Positions 46,118 to 55,417 of a stretch of DNA of 64,000 bases are shown piece after piece. Below the pieces are notes generated by a model that was given only the letters and a program-made list of their open reading frames with translations, was not told the origin of the DNA and ran no database searches. The translations under genes were made by a program, and so were the position numbers. How positions within the stretch are numbered: position 1 is the stretch's first letter; the number at the start of each line of letters is the position of its first letter. The stretch is from the NCBI GenBank assembly GCA_016936455.1, contig JAFGXV010000045.1:1-64000 (forward strand). Reading direction: 5' to 3'. This DNA comes from Desulfuromonadaceae bacterium. Lineage in GTDB: Bacteria > Desulfobacterota > Desulfuromonadia > Desulfuromonadales > Desulfuromonadaceae.

Positions 46118-47488
46118 ATGTACGGTAAAATTCGCAATATTCATTTTGTTGGTATCGGTGGGATCGGCATGAGCGGCATTGCCGAAGTTCTGCTGAATCT
46201 CGACTACCGTGTCAGCGGTTCCGATCTGCGCCCCTGTGAGTTGACCCGCCGCCTGGAACAGCTGGGCGGGTGCATCCGTTACGGTCATGATGCCGCGCAT
46301 ATTGCCGAGGCCCAGGTGGTGGTGACCAGTACCGCGGTGTCCGGCGACAATCCCGAAGTGGTGGAAGCCCACCGGCGCAAGATTCCGGTCATCCCGCGCG
46401 CCGAGATGCTGGCCGAGCTGATGCGGCTGAAATACGGTATCGCCATCGCTGGTACCCATGGCAAGACGACGACTACCAGCATGGTGGCCACCCTGCTGTA
46501 TCAGGGCGGCATTGATCCGACGGCCGTGGTCGGAGGTCGCCTTAATGCCCTTGGTTCCAATGCCAAGCTGGGGCAGGGCAAGTTTATGGTGGTGGAAGCG
46601 GACGAGTCGGACGGGTCCTTCCTCAAGCTTTCGCCCAGCATTGCCGTCGTCACCAATATCGACCGCGATCACCTCGACTACTATGCGGATCTCGATGCCA
46701 TCCGCGCGGTTTTCGTCGATTTCATCAACAAAATTCCCTTTTATGGTCTGGCTGTCCTCTGTCTGGAAGATGCCAATATCCAGGCGCTGTTGCCGCTGGT
46801 GCAGAAACGTTTTGTCACCTACGGCCTGACGCCTCAGGCCGACTATTATGCCACGGACATCGTGCACAGCCGTGGCGGCATTGACTTCACCGTGCATGGC
46901 CGTGAAGGCGTGCTGACGTCAATCCGGCTGGAAATGCCGGGGCAGCATAACGTCCTCAATGCCTTGGCGGCCCTGGCCGTGGCGCGGGAACTGGAACTGC
47001 CGCTGGAAGTGATCCGCGAGGGATTTGCCGCGTTTGCCGGGGTTCAGCGCCGCTTTCAGATCAAGCACGATGAGCAGGTGATGGTGGTGGACGATTACGG
47101 CCACCATCCGGCCGAGATCAAGGCCACCCTTGCCGCGGCCCGCAATGGCTGGGACTGTCGGCTGGTGGTGGTTTTTCAGCCTCACCGCTACAGCCGCACG
47201 CGGGCGCTGTTTGATGAGTTTGTGACCGCTTTTTATCAGGCGGATTTGCTGCTGATCATGGATGTCTACGCCGCTGGAGAGCAACCCGATCCCGCCATTA
47301 GCAGTGCGCACCTGGTTCAGGCCATCGCCGAGCATGGCCATCGCAATGTGCTGTATTGTCCGACGGCCGATCAGGTGTTGGAGGCCCTGTCCGAACAACT
47401 GCGGGATGGTGATATGGTGCTGACCCTGGGGGCCGGAAACGTGTGGCAGGTGGGCGAACAGCTGATCGGGCGGCTGACGCATTCGTGA
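46118..47488 (+). CDS. murC: UDP-MurNAc:L-alanine ligase
   Basis: Adds L-alanine to UDP-MurNAc, the first amino acid of the stem. The 456-residue product has [46 protein letters not shown] and [23 protein letters not shown] precedes the ATG. The last base of its stop is shared with the murB start. Confidence 0.98.
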   Translation: MYGKIRNIHFVGIGGIGMSGIAEVLLNLDYRVSGSDLRPCELTRRLEQLGGCIRYGHDAAHIAEAQVVVTSTAVSGDNPEVVEAHRRKIPVIPRAEMLAELMRLKYGIAIAGTHGKTTTTSMVATLLYQGGIDPTAVVGGRLNALGSNAKLGQGKFMVVEADESDGSFLKLSPSIAVVTNIDRDHLDYYADLDAIRAVFVDFINKIPFYGLAVLCLEDANIQALLPLVQKRFVTYGLTPQADYYATDIVHSRGGIDFTVHGREGVLTSIRLEMPGQHNVLNALAALAVARELELPLEVIREGFAAFAGVQRRFQIKHDEQVMVVDDYGHHPAEIKATLAAARNGWDCRLVVVFQPHRYSRTRALFDEFVTAFYQADLLLIMDVYAAGEQPDPAISSAHLVQAIAEHGHRNVLYCPTADQVLEALSEQLRDGDMVLTLGAGNVWQVGEQLIGRLTHS

Positions 47489-48423
47489 TGCCGGGATGCC
47501 GCGGGCAGGATAGCCGTTTCGAGCTGCTCAGGGAGGTCGTGCGGGGCCCGGTCCGCCGTCAGGTGCCGCTGGCTTCCTATACCAGCTGGCGCGTGGGCGG
47601 TCCTGCCGAGATTCTGGTTGAGCCGCAGGACGAGGACGATGCCGGACGCCTATTCAGCGTGTTTCACGAGCACGGCTGGCCCTGGCGGCTTCTTGGCGCA
47701 GGAACCAATCTGCTGGTGGCGGATCGAGGGGTCCGTGAAGTGGTCGTATCGCTGTCGGCCCTGCAGGGCATTGAGCCGCTGGGGCCTCAGCAGGTCCGGG
47801 TTGGCGCTGGATTGCTCCTGAGCAAGCTCGTCAAGCGGTGTGTTGAGTCGGGCTGGCAGGGAATTGAAACCCTGGGCGGCATCCCTGGCACCGTGGGCGG
47901 CGCCGTGACCATGAATGCTGGTGCCGGTGACCAGACTGTCGGCGGCTGTGTGTTGGCGGCGCGCGTGGTTGAGCAGGGTGCCGTGCGGGACTGGCCAGCG
48001 CAGCGTTTTGATTTTGACTATCGCCACAGTGCGGTGACGCCAGAGCAGGCGGTGCTGGCGGTGGATTTTGCTTTTGATGCGGCCGAGCCGGCGGCGGTGG
48101 CCCAGCGCCATGCCGTGGCGCTGGCCCACCGCCGCCGGGCCCAGGCTGTCCATGGCGCCAATGCCGGCTCGGTGTTTAAAAACCCGTCCCGCGGGAGTGC
48201 CTGGAAGTTGATCGACGCCTGCGGATTACGTGGCGTCCGCCGCGGTGGGGCCCAGGTTGCGCCGGAGCACGCCAATTTTATCGTTAACAATGGCGACGCC
48301 AGCGCCGCCGACATTCTCGGGCTCATCCGTCAGGTGCAGGCGGAGGTCTATCGGCGCATGGGCATTCTTCTGGAGCCGGAAGTCCGTTTGATGGGCGATT
48401 TTGGAGAAGATCATGAATCCTGA
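47488..48423 (+). CDS. murB: UDP-N-acetylenolpyruvoylglucosamine reductase
   Basis: Flavoenzyme that reduces enolpyruvyl-UDP-GlcNAc to UDP-MurNAc. The 311-residue product has YTSWRVGGPAEILVEP, LLGAGTNLLVADRG, GIPGTVGGAVTMNAGA and AGSVFKNPSRGSAWKLIDACGLRG (serine-type catalytic segment of type I/II enzymes). The ATG at 47488 overlaps the murC stop. The end overlaps ddl by 11 bp. Confidence 0.96.
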   Translation: MPGCRGQDSRFELLREVVRGPVRRQVPLASYTSWRVGGPAEILVEPQDEDDAGRLFSVFHEHGWPWRLLGAGTNLLVADRGVREVVVSLSALQGIEPLGPQQVRVGAGLLLSKLVKRCVESGWQGIETLGGIPGTVGGAVTMNAGAGDQTVGGCVLAARVVEQGAVRDWPAQRFDFDYRHSAVTPEQAVLAVDFAFDAAEPAAVAQRHAVALAHRRRAQAVHGANAGSVFKNPSRGSAWKLIDACGLRGVRRGGAQVAPEHANFIVNNGDASAADILGLIRQVQAEVYRRMGILLEPEVRLMGDFGEDHES

Positions 48424-49351
48424 GCAGGACACCGAATATTTCAAACAACGCAAAATTGCAGTTCTTTTAGGCGGCACCTCGGCCGAGCGCGAGGTGTCGC
48501 TGCGTACCGGAGCTGCCGTGCTGAAGGCGCTGCAGCAGGGAGGCTACCAGGCGGTAGCCGTGGACACGGCCAGGGATGTGCCGGAACAGCTGCGCGAGGT
48601 CGCGTGTGACGTTGCCTTTCTCGCCGTGCACGGACGTCATGGTGAAGATGGAACCCTGCAGGGCCTGCTGGAGATGATGGGTATCCCCTACACCGGCAGC
48701 GGGGTGCTGGCGTCGGCTCTGGCCATGGACAAGGCCATGGCCAAACAGGTGGTGGCGGCGCATGGCGTGGTGACGCCGGGGGCGCGGCTGGTCGATCCAG
48801 CCACGGATGTCAAGGTCTTTTGCCAGACCCAGACAAGTTGGCCCTGTGTGGTGAAACCGGTGCGCGAGGGCTCGACGGTCGGCATCAGCATTGCTGGCGA
48901 CGAAGCCGGTCTGCGGCAGGCCATTGGCGAAGCCCGACGGTATGACCGGCGTATCCTGGTTGAGGACTATATCCAGGGCCGGGAGGTCACGGTCGCGGTT
49001 CTCAATGGTGTGGCCCTGCCTGTTATCGAGGTCGTGCCCGAAAGCGGATTTTATGACTACCACGCCAAATACACACCGGGGCAGACGCGCTATCTGGTGC
49101 CGGCGCCGTTGGATGAGTCCCTGACTGCGGGGTTGCAGTCTGCTGCAGTTACTGCTGCCTCAGCGCTGGGCTGCCGCGGAGCGGTGCGGGTGGATTTCAT
49201 GATCCGTGAGCGCGAATTCTACTTTCTTGAGGTGAATACCATCCCTGGCATGACGGAAACCAGCCTGCTGCCCAAAGCGGCTGCCTGCGCGGGTATGGAT
49301 TTTGCACAACTGGTGGAGCGAATTCTCGTTGATGCGTCGCTTGATCGCTGA
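48413..49351 (+). CDS. ddl: D-alanine-D-alanine ligase
   Basis: ATP-grasp enzyme that makes D-Ala-D-Ala for MurF. The 312-residue product has VLLGGTSAEREVSLRTG, VHGRHGEDGTLQGLLEMMGIPYTGSGV, KPVREGSTVGISI and FLEVNTIPGMTETSLLP. I chose the ATG at 48413 with GGAG 7 nt upstream, inside murB. Confidence 0.97.
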   Translation: MNPEQDTEYFKQRKIAVLLGGTSAEREVSLRTGAAVLKALQQGGYQAVAVDTARDVPEQLREVACDVAFLAVHGRHGEDGTLQGLLEMMGIPYTGSGVLASALAMDKAMAKQVVAAHGVVTPGARLVDPATDVKVFCQTQTSWPCVVKPVREGSTVGISIAGDEAGLRQAIGEARRYDRRILVEDYIQGREVTVAVLNGVALPVIEVVPESGFYDYHAKYTPGQTRYLVPAPLDESLTAGLQSAAVTAASALGCRGAVRVDFMIREREFYFLEVNTIPGMTETSLLPKAAACAGMDFAQLVERILVDASLDR

Positions 49352-49390
49352 GGGTCGTGAAATGCTGCGGGGGACGGAGTCAGACAGATT

Positions 49391-50230
49391 ATGCGCGAGC
49401 GCAAATCCGTAGCCGCACCCGCAACGGGAATCCGCCGGAAGGGACAGGGAGCCAACCGCAGGCGAAAAGCGCCACGCGACTGGAAGAAGGTGCTGAGCCG
49501 CTTGTTCCGCGGCCTGCTGATGGTTGTCTGTGCCGTGCTGCTGACGGCCGGCGTTGTTCTGCTGGTTCACCTGCTCAGTGTTTCGGAACACTTCCGGGTT
49601 GATCAGATCCGGGTCGAGGGCAACCATCATCTCAGCCAGGACGAGGTGATCGCCCTGTCAGATATCCGACAGGGAACCCGGACTTTTGACTTGAACCTGG
49701 AGCTGATCGGTCAGAAGCTCGCGGAAACAGACTGGATCGCCGCCGCCAGCGTCGAACGCCAGTTGCCGCGCGGGATCGTTATCCGCATTCGCGAGCGGCA
49801 AGTGGCCTATATCCTGAATCTCGACTTTCTCTACTACGTCGATCAGGACGGAACGATCTTCAAGGTGTTGCAGCAGGGGGATGGTCTCGACTATCCCCTG
49901 GTCAGCGGCCTCAGCCGCGAGCAGCTGCTGGAACAGCCCGAACCGAGCCGCCAGTGGTTGCAGCAGGTGGCTGCCCTGCTGGAGGTGCTGCGCAGCCGCT
50001 CCATCTTCGGACTCGACGAGGTGGGGCAGGTCCGGATCGATTTTGAAAACGGGCTCGAATTGTACACCCGGCATTACGGGGTGCCAGTACGGATCGGCAA
50101 GAAAGATTACGCGAGCAAGATCGACCATCTGGAACAGATTTATCCGCGATTGCAGCCGCGGTTGGCGACACTCGCTTATATCGACCTGAATGTTCCGGAA
50201 AAGGTCATCGTCAAATATATGATGGAATAG
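49391..50230 (+). CDS. ftsQ: Cell division protein FtsQ
   Basis: Bitopic divisome scaffold that links FtsL/FtsB to the ring. The 279-residue product has a basic cytoplasmic tail, a membrane segment (about 40-62, GLLMVVCAVLLTAGVVLLVHLL), a POTRA domain (FRVDQIRVEGNHHLSQDEVIAL) and a FtsQ-type beta domain. Position between ddl and ftsA is canonical. Confidence 0.93.
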   Translation: MRERKSVAAPATGIRRKGQGANRRRKAPRDWKKVLSRLFRGLLMVVCAVLLTAGVVLLVHLLSVSEHFRVDQIRVEGNHHLSQDEVIALSDIRQGTRTFDLNLELIGQKLAETDWIAAASVERQLPRGIVIRIRERQVAYILNLDFLYYVDQDGTIFKVLQQGDGLDYPLVSGLSREQLLEQPEPSRQWLQQVAALLEVLRSRSIFGLDEVGQVRIDFENGLELYTRHYGVPVRIGKKDYASKIDHLEQIYPRLQPRLATLAYIDLNVPEKVIVKYMME

Positions 50231-50310
50231 TCGAAAGAACGCTCTGTTCTCTCGATGCCTGCAATGCATAAACGACTGTAGCTTCCAGCCGTTATGGGGA
50301 AGGAAATCAG

Positions 50311-51543
50311 ATGAGCAACCGCAAAGAGAATCTCATCGTCGGGTTGGATATCGGCACGACGAAAATCTGTGCCATTATAGGCAGCCAGACGCAGAACGGC
50401 CTGGAGATCGTCGGTATCGGGACCAGCGTGTCCAAGGGCTTGCGCAAGGGCGTGGTCATCAATATTGAGAGTACCGTGGCGTCGATCCGCAAGGCGATCC
50501 AGGAAGCGGAGCTGATGGCCGGTTGCGAGATCAATTCCGTATTCGCCGGTATTGCCGGCTCCCACATCATGGGCCACAACTCACAGGGCGTCATCGCCAT
50601 CAACAAGACGCGCGAGGTGACGGAGGAAGATATCCAGCGGGTTATCGATGCGGCCAAAGCCATCGCCATCCCCTCGGAGCGCGAGGTTATCCACGTTCTG
50701 CCGCAGGAATACATGATCGACGATCAGGACGGCATCAAGGAGCCGCTGGGCATGAGCGGTGTGCGCCTTGAAGCCCGCGTTCACGTGGTCAGTGGTGCCG
50801 TGGCCAGCGCCCAGAATATCGTCAAGAGCTGCAACAAGGCCAATGTCAATGTGTCCGACATCGTACTGGAGCCGCTGGCCTCGTCGGAGGCGGTGCTGTC
50901 ACAAGATGAAAAGGATCTCGGTGTGGCCATTGTCGATATCGGTGGCGGCACCACGGATCTGGCCATTTTTGTCGACGGTGCCATCAAGCACACGGCCGTG
51001 TTGGCTCTGGGTGGCAACCATCTGACCAATGATATCGCCGTTGGTCTGCGCACACCCATGGCCGATGCCGAGCGTATCAAGCAGGCTTATGGAACCTGCC
51101 TGGTCAGTGCTGTGGGCAAGGACGAGACCATCGAAGTTCCTTCCGTCGGTGGCCGCGAGCCGCGTGTCCTGTCGCGCCAGCTGCTGGCGGAGATCCTTGA
51201 GCCGCGCGTGGAGGAGATCTTTACCCTGGTCAACCGTGAGATCGTCAAGAGCGGTTACGAGGATATGATCGCGTCCGGCGTTGTTATTACCGGCGGCACC
51301 TGTATCCTGCCGGGCATGCCGGAACTGGCGGAACAGATTTTCAACCTGCCGGTGCGTCGCGGCGTACCGCAGGGCATTGGTGGGCTGACGGATGTGGTGA
51401 ATTCACCAATTTACGCCACCGGCGTCGGTTTGGTGATTTACGGCAGTAAGCATCAGAAAGTGGACAATTTTACTATCGGCCAGCAGGGGGTGTTCGAGCG
51501 GGTGATGCGTCGCATGAAAGAGTGGTTCGGCGAGTTTTTCTAG
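50311..51543 (+). CDS. ftsA: Cell division protein FtsA
   Basis: Actin-like ATPase that tethers FtsZ to the membrane. The 410-residue product has IVGLDIGTTKICAIIG (phosphate 1), VAIVDIGGGTTDLAIF (phosphate 2), SGVVITGGTCILPGM (adenosine motif) and a C-terminal amphipathic helix (RVMRRMKEWFGEFF) for membrane binding. AAGGAAAT precedes the ATG. Confidence 0.98.
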   Translation: MSNRKENLIVGLDIGTTKICAIIGSQTQNGLEIVGIGTSVSKGLRKGVVINIESTVASIRKAIQEAELMAGCEINSVFAGIAGSHIMGHNSQGVIAINKTREVTEEDIQRVIDAAKAIAIPSEREVIHVLPQEYMIDDQDGIKEPLGMSGVRLEARVHVVSGAVASAQNIVKSCNKANVNVSDIVLEPLASSEAVLSQDEKDLGVAIVDIGGGTTDLAIFVDGAIKHTAVLALGGNHLTNDIAVGLRTPMADAERIKQAYGTCLVSAVGKDETIEVPSVGGREPRVLSRQLLAEILEPRVEEIFTLVNREIVKSGYEDMIASGVVITGGTCILPGMPELAEQIFNLPVRRGVPQGIGGLTDVVNSPIYATGVGLVIYGSKHQKVDNFTIGQQGVFERVMRRMKEWFGEFF

Positions 51544-51655
51544 CGTTTCGACATCCATGCCGGGTCAAACGGCAGAAGCGGAGTCTGTTCAGTATTCAAG
51601 CTTGCCTCACGCGGAGAAATGGGGCGGGTGTTCATCCAGCATGCAAGGGGGAGTC

Positions 51656-52804
51656 ATGTTCGAGTTTGATGAAACTCAGGATCAGTCAGCGAAAATCAAG
51701 GTCATCGGCGTCGGTGGCGGTGGCGGCAATGTGGTCGATACTATGATCCGGGGTCAGATTCATGGTGTTGAGTTCATGGTGGCCAATACCGATGCCCAGG
51801 CCCTCAAGCGCAGCTGTGCGCCGATGAAGGTTCAGATTGGCAGCCAGCTGACACGTGGACTTGGGGCCGGTGCGGATCCTGAAGTCGGTCGGGACGCGGC
51901 TCTTGAGGACCGCAACCGGATCGTTGAACTGCTTGAAGGGGCCAACATGGTTTTTGTCGCCTGTGGTCTGGGCGGTGGTACCGGCACCGGCGCGGCTCCC
52001 ATCATTGCCGAGGTGGCCAAAGAAATCGGCGCTCTGACGGTGGGGGTGGTGACCAAACCGTTTACCCGGGAGGGTCGTCAGCGTTCCCTCAAGGCGGAAA
52101 AAGGGGTCGAGGAACTGAAAAAGGTGGTCGATTCCCTGATCGTGATTCCCAATGACCGGTTGGTGGGTCTGGCCGGAAAAAACATGAGTATTCTGGATGC
52201 CTTCAAACCGGCGGATGACGTGCTGCGCCAGGCCGTGCAGGGGATCTCCGACCTCATTACCACCGATGGCTGGATTAACGTCGACTTTGCCGATGTCAAG
52301 TCCGTCATGAGCGTTCGCGGCATGGCCATGATGGGCATCGGTGTCGGCGAGGGCGAAATGCGCGCCAGCCAGGCTGCGCACCAGGCCATCAGCAGTCCGT
52401 TGCTGGAGGACATCGATATTTCCGGTGCCAAGGGTGTGCTGGTGAATATCACCGGTTCCAGCAACATGACCATGGATGAGTTCGACGAGGTGTCGCGGAT
52501 CGTGCATGAAAAAGTGGACGAGGACGCCAACATTATTATCGGCTTGGTCATCAACGAAGACCTCGGTGATCAGCTCAAGGTGACGGCCATTGCCACTGGA
52601 TTCGGTGATTCATTTGAGAAGGATCGGCGCGGCCTGCGTGATCTGAAAGACGATGCAGCCAAGCGTATCGGGACCAAGATCGACTTGGATGTGCCGACCA
52701 TTATTCGTAAACAGCAGCGCGATAATGCCCGCATGCTTCAGCTGCAGAACCGGGATGAGGACGAATACGATATTCCCACATTCCTGCGTAAACGCGTTGA
52801 CTGA
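51656..52804 (+). CDS. ftsZ: Cell division protein FtsZ
   Basis: Tubulin-like GTPase that forms the division ring. The 382-residue product has KVIGVGGGGGNVVDTMI, the signature GGGTGTGAAPIIAEVAKE, NPDR-type loop segments in the T7 region (FADVKSVMSV) and the C-terminal tail DEYDIPTFLRKRVD, which binds FtsA. Start at the ATG at 51656 after AAGGGGGAG; the frame opens earlier at 51557. Last gene of the cluster; a terminator follows. Confidence 0.98.
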   Translation: MFEFDETQDQSAKIKVIGVGGGGGNVVDTMIRGQIHGVEFMVANTDAQALKRSCAPMKVQIGSQLTRGLGAGADPEVGRDAALEDRNRIVELLEGANMVFVACGLGGGTGTGAAPIIAEVAKEIGALTVGVVTKPFTREGRQRSLKAEKGVEELKKVVDSLIVIPNDRLVGLAGKNMSILDAFKPADDVLRQAVQGISDLITTDGWINVDFADVKSVMSVRGMAMMGIGVGEGEMRASQAAHQAISSPLLEDIDISGAKGVLVNITGSSNMTMDEFDEVSRIVHEKVDEDANIIIGLVINEDLGDQLKVTAIATGFGDSFEKDRRGLRDLKDDAAKRIGTKIDLDVPTIIRKQQRDNARMLQLQNRDEDEYDIPTFLRKRVD

Positions 52805-52905
52805 TGGCGGTCCGGCAACAGGCCGGCGATAAGGATTTCAGAGTGCGGAACTCCGCCCGCGTCCCTCTGAAAACATGGACCGGATCTTCCGGCCACTCCC
52901 TCATA

Positions 52906-52935
52906 ACGGGGACCCTCGCGGTCCCCGTTTGTTTT
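52906..52935 (+). terminator. Terminator of the dcw cluster
   Basis: ACGGGGACC (52906-52914) pairs with GGTCCCCGT (52920-52928) across a 5-nt loop, followed by TTGTTTT. It lies about 100 bp after ftsZ. Confidence 0.85.
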
Positions 52936-53006
52936 GGCTGAACCTGCAACGACGCCATTGGTCATTAGGCTGTGTTGGCGCCGGAGCGTGACGGGAACGG
53001 ATAAAA

Positions 53007-54746
53007 ATGGATCCACAGCTGGAAAAGAAACGTCGTGACAGGCTGGCCCAGGAAATAGGCCGGGAGGCCAAGGCCTGGGGCGGACGTCTGAGCGTGGCAC
53101 TGCTGTTTCCCAACCGCTACGCGCACGCCATGAGCAATCTCGGTTTTCAGGGGGTCTATGGCTGGCTGCAGCAGCACGATGACTGCCTGTGTGAGCGCTT
53201 CTTTCTGCCCGAGCGCGATGAGCTGAACCTGCATCAACAGAAGCGCCTTCCCCTGCTGTCGTTGGAGTCCGGCCGGCCGGTCGGCGATTTCGATGTGCTG
53301 GCAATTTCGCTTTCCTTTGAAAACGATTATCTGAACCTGCCCCAGCTGTTTGAGCTGATGCGGCTGCCGCTGTATGTTGACCAGCGTACGGCTCACGATC
53401 CGCTGGTGGTGGGCGGTGGGATTTGCGTGCTGATGAATCCGGAACCGGTGGCCGACTTTTTTGATCTGTTTGCCGTCGGCGAGGCCGAGGTGCTGATGCC
53501 GGCGCTGGTCGAGGAGTTGCTGAGCTCCCGTCAGCGTCCGGCGCTGCTGCAGAACCTGAGTCGTCATCCCGGTTTTTATGTCCCCAGTGCCTATGACGCG
53601 GAGTATGACGCGCAGGGCCGGTTTGTGCGGCTGACCGCGCGCGACGGCGCCTGTCTGCCGGTGCGACGGCAGTGGCTGGCGGACCTCGACACCAGCGCTT
53701 GTCGTACTCTGATCCATAGCCCCGAAGCCTCATTTGGCCGGATGAGGCTGGTGGAAGTGTCGCGTGGTTGCGGCCGTGGCTGTCGCTTCTGCGCCACGGG
53801 TTTTGTCTATCTGCCGCCACGCGAAAAAGCCGCCCGCACCGTCCTGCAGCAGCTGAATCTGCAGCAGATGGAAGGGGAGACCGCAGGGCTGGTCGGCGCT
53901 GCCGTTTCCGACTACAGCCACATCGCCGAGGTGGCGGATGCGGTGTGTGCGGCCGGCGGGCATATCTCCGTGGCCAGCCTGCGCATCGACAGTCTGACGC
54001 GCGAACAGGTTCGGCAACTGCGCGAGACGGGGCAGAAAACCCTTGCCCTGGCGCCCGAAGCCGGAAGCCAGCGTCTGCGTGACCTGATCAACAAAAACCT
54101 GACCCGTGAGCAGATCCTTGACGCCGTCACCCTGTTGGCCGAAGAGGGGATTCTTCATCTCAAGCTCTACTTTCTCATCGGCCTGCCGACGGAAAGCGAT
54201 GAAGATCTGACTGACTTGATGACACTGGTGGAAGAGGCGCGCGAGCTGTGGCTCGATGCGCAGCGGCCGCTGGGAAGACTGGGAACCCTCACCCTGTCGG
54301 TCAATCCCTTTATCCCCAAAGCCATGACCCCGTTTCAGTGGGAAGCCATGGCATACCCCAAGGTGCTGAAAAAGCGTGTTGCCCGACTCAATCAATGGGT
54401 CCGGCGGCTGGCCAATGTGTCATTGCAGGTGGAGTCGTTGCGCTCCGCCGAGTTGCAGGCGCTGTTGTCGCGCGGTGATCGCCGACTGGCTGCGGTGATT
54501 GAACGGATGGCTCATGGCGAGAATGCGGCCGCCGCCTGTCGGGAAGGCGGAATAGCGCTGGAGGACATCCTCTATCGCCAGCGCTCGCAGCAGGAACCCC
54601 TGCCCTGGGACCATCTGGAGTCGGGCCCCGGAAAAGAGTACCTGTGGAAGGAGTATCAGCGGGGGCTGGCGTGCCAATTGACGGCGCCGTGTCACAGCGG
54701 CTGTCGTCGCTGTCCTGTGTGCCGAAACGAGAACCCCACACCCTAG
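53007..54746 (+). CDS. Radical SAM protein with C-terminal cysteine cluster
   Basis: Radical SAM enzyme of unknown reaction. The 579-residue product has an N-terminal Rossmann-like domain of the cobalamin-binding-related type (LFPNRYAHAMSNLGFQGVY; DVLAISLSFENDY; VVGGGICVLMNPEP), the iron-sulfur motif CGRGCRFC (Cys255, 259, 262), and a TIM-barrel core (LRIDSLTREQV, LALAPEAGSQRLRDLINK, LYFLIGLPTESDEDL). The C-terminus has four further cysteines (PCHSGCRRCPVC), which could bind a second cluster or metal. This resembles the TIGR03960-type family of uncharacterised radical SAM proteins. No substrate can be assigned. Confidence 0.85.
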   Translation: MDPQLEKKRRDRLAQEIGREAKAWGGRLSVALLFPNRYAHAMSNLGFQGVYGWLQQHDDCLCERFFLPERDELNLHQQKRLPLLSLESGRPVGDFDVLAISLSFENDYLNLPQLFELMRLPLYVDQRTAHDPLVVGGGICVLMNPEPVADFFDLFAVGEAEVLMPALVEELLSSRQRPALLQNLSRHPGFYVPSAYDAEYDAQGRFVRLTARDGACLPVRRQWLADLDTSACRTLIHSPEASFGRMRLVEVSRGCGRGCRFCATGFVYLPPREKAARTVLQQLNLQQMEGETAGLVGAAVSDYSHIAEVADAVCAAGGHISVASLRIDSLTREQVRQLRETGQKTLALAPEAGSQRLRDLINKNLTREQILDAVTLLAEEGILHLKLYFLIGLPTESDEDLTDLMTLVEEARELWLDAQRPLGRLGTLTLSVNPFIPKAMTPFQWEAMAYPKVLKKRVARLNQWVRRLANVSLQVESLRSAELQALLSRGDRRLAAVIERMAHGENAAAACREGGIALEDILYRQRSQQEPLPWDHLESGPGKEYLWKEYQRGLACQLTAPCHSGCRRCPVCRNENPTP

Positions 54747-54759
54747 AAAGGATATTGCT

Positions 54760-55335
54760 ATGAAGAAATCCCTCGGAGCCAAACCGATCGCCTATCCGAC
54801 GCCGGTCTATCTGGTCGGCAGCTATGATGAAGAGGGCCGGGCCAATATGATGAACGCGGCCTGGGGCGGCATCTGCTGTTCTGTCCCTCCGTGCGTGATG
54901 GTCGCGATTCGCAAGGAGCGTCATTCCTACGGCGCTATTCTGCATCAGCAGGCCTTTACCATTAACATTCCCCATGTTGGCCAGGTGACGGAGGCGGATT
55001 ATTTCGGCATGGCATCAGGCAAAAAAGAGGACAAGATTGCCATCAGTGGCCTGTGTGTTGAACCCGCGGAACTGGTTCATGCGCCGATGCTGTGCGCGGC
55101 CCCGGTCGTTCTCGAATGCCAGCTGATCTCAACCCAGGATGTCGGCTCGCACACCCTGTTCATCGGCGAGATCAAAGATGTCAAGGTGGATGAATCCTGT
55201 CTGGATGACGCTGGAGTGCCCGACATCAAAAAGGTGAATCCGCTGCTGTTCGCGCCGGGAAACAGCGCCTATTTCGGGGTCGGTGAATTTATCGCCAAGG
55301 CCTTTTCCGCCGGGAAGGTTCTGATCGAGAAATAG
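54760..55335 (+). CDS. Flavoredoxin-like flavin reductase family protein
   Basis: FMN-binding split-barrel protein of 191 residues. It resembles flavoredoxins of sulfate- and metal-reducing bacteria: KPIAYPTPVYLVGSYDEEGRANMMNAAWGG at the N-terminus, FTINIPHVGQ and HTLFIGEIKDVKVDE. It would carry electrons or reduce flavin in the cytoplasm. AAAGGAT precedes the ATG. It starts 13 bp after the radical SAM gene, so the two are probably co-transcribed. Confidence 0.88.
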   Translation: MKKSLGAKPIAYPTPVYLVGSYDEEGRANMMNAAWGGICCSVPPCVMVAIRKERHSYGAILHQQAFTINIPHVGQVTEADYFGMASGKKEDKIAISGLCVEPAELVHAPMLCAAPVVLECQLISTQDVGSHTLFIGEIKDVKVDESCLDDAGVPDIKKVNPLLFAPGNSAYFGVGEFIAKAFSAGKVLIEK

Positions 55336-55360
55336 CCCTGGCACATCTCAAAAACATCTC

Positions 55361-55398
55361 AAAAAAAGCCCGCGTTGCTGAGCACTGCGGGCTTTTTT
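55361..55398. terminator. Bidirectional terminator between flavoredoxin gene and selD
   Basis: Arms 55362-55373 and 55387-55398 pair over 12 bp (AGCCCGC core flanked by A and T runs), with a small inner stem. A T-run follows the stem in each direction, so it can end both convergent units. Confidence 0.88.
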
Positions 55399-55417
55399 GT
55401 CATCACAGATTGCCGAT

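Noticed and set aside
54760-55335. Further selenoproteins near the sel genes
   Set aside because: I checked the flavoredoxin-like and radical SAM genes for in-frame UGA with continued homology; both end normally and their cysteines are encoded as Cys.
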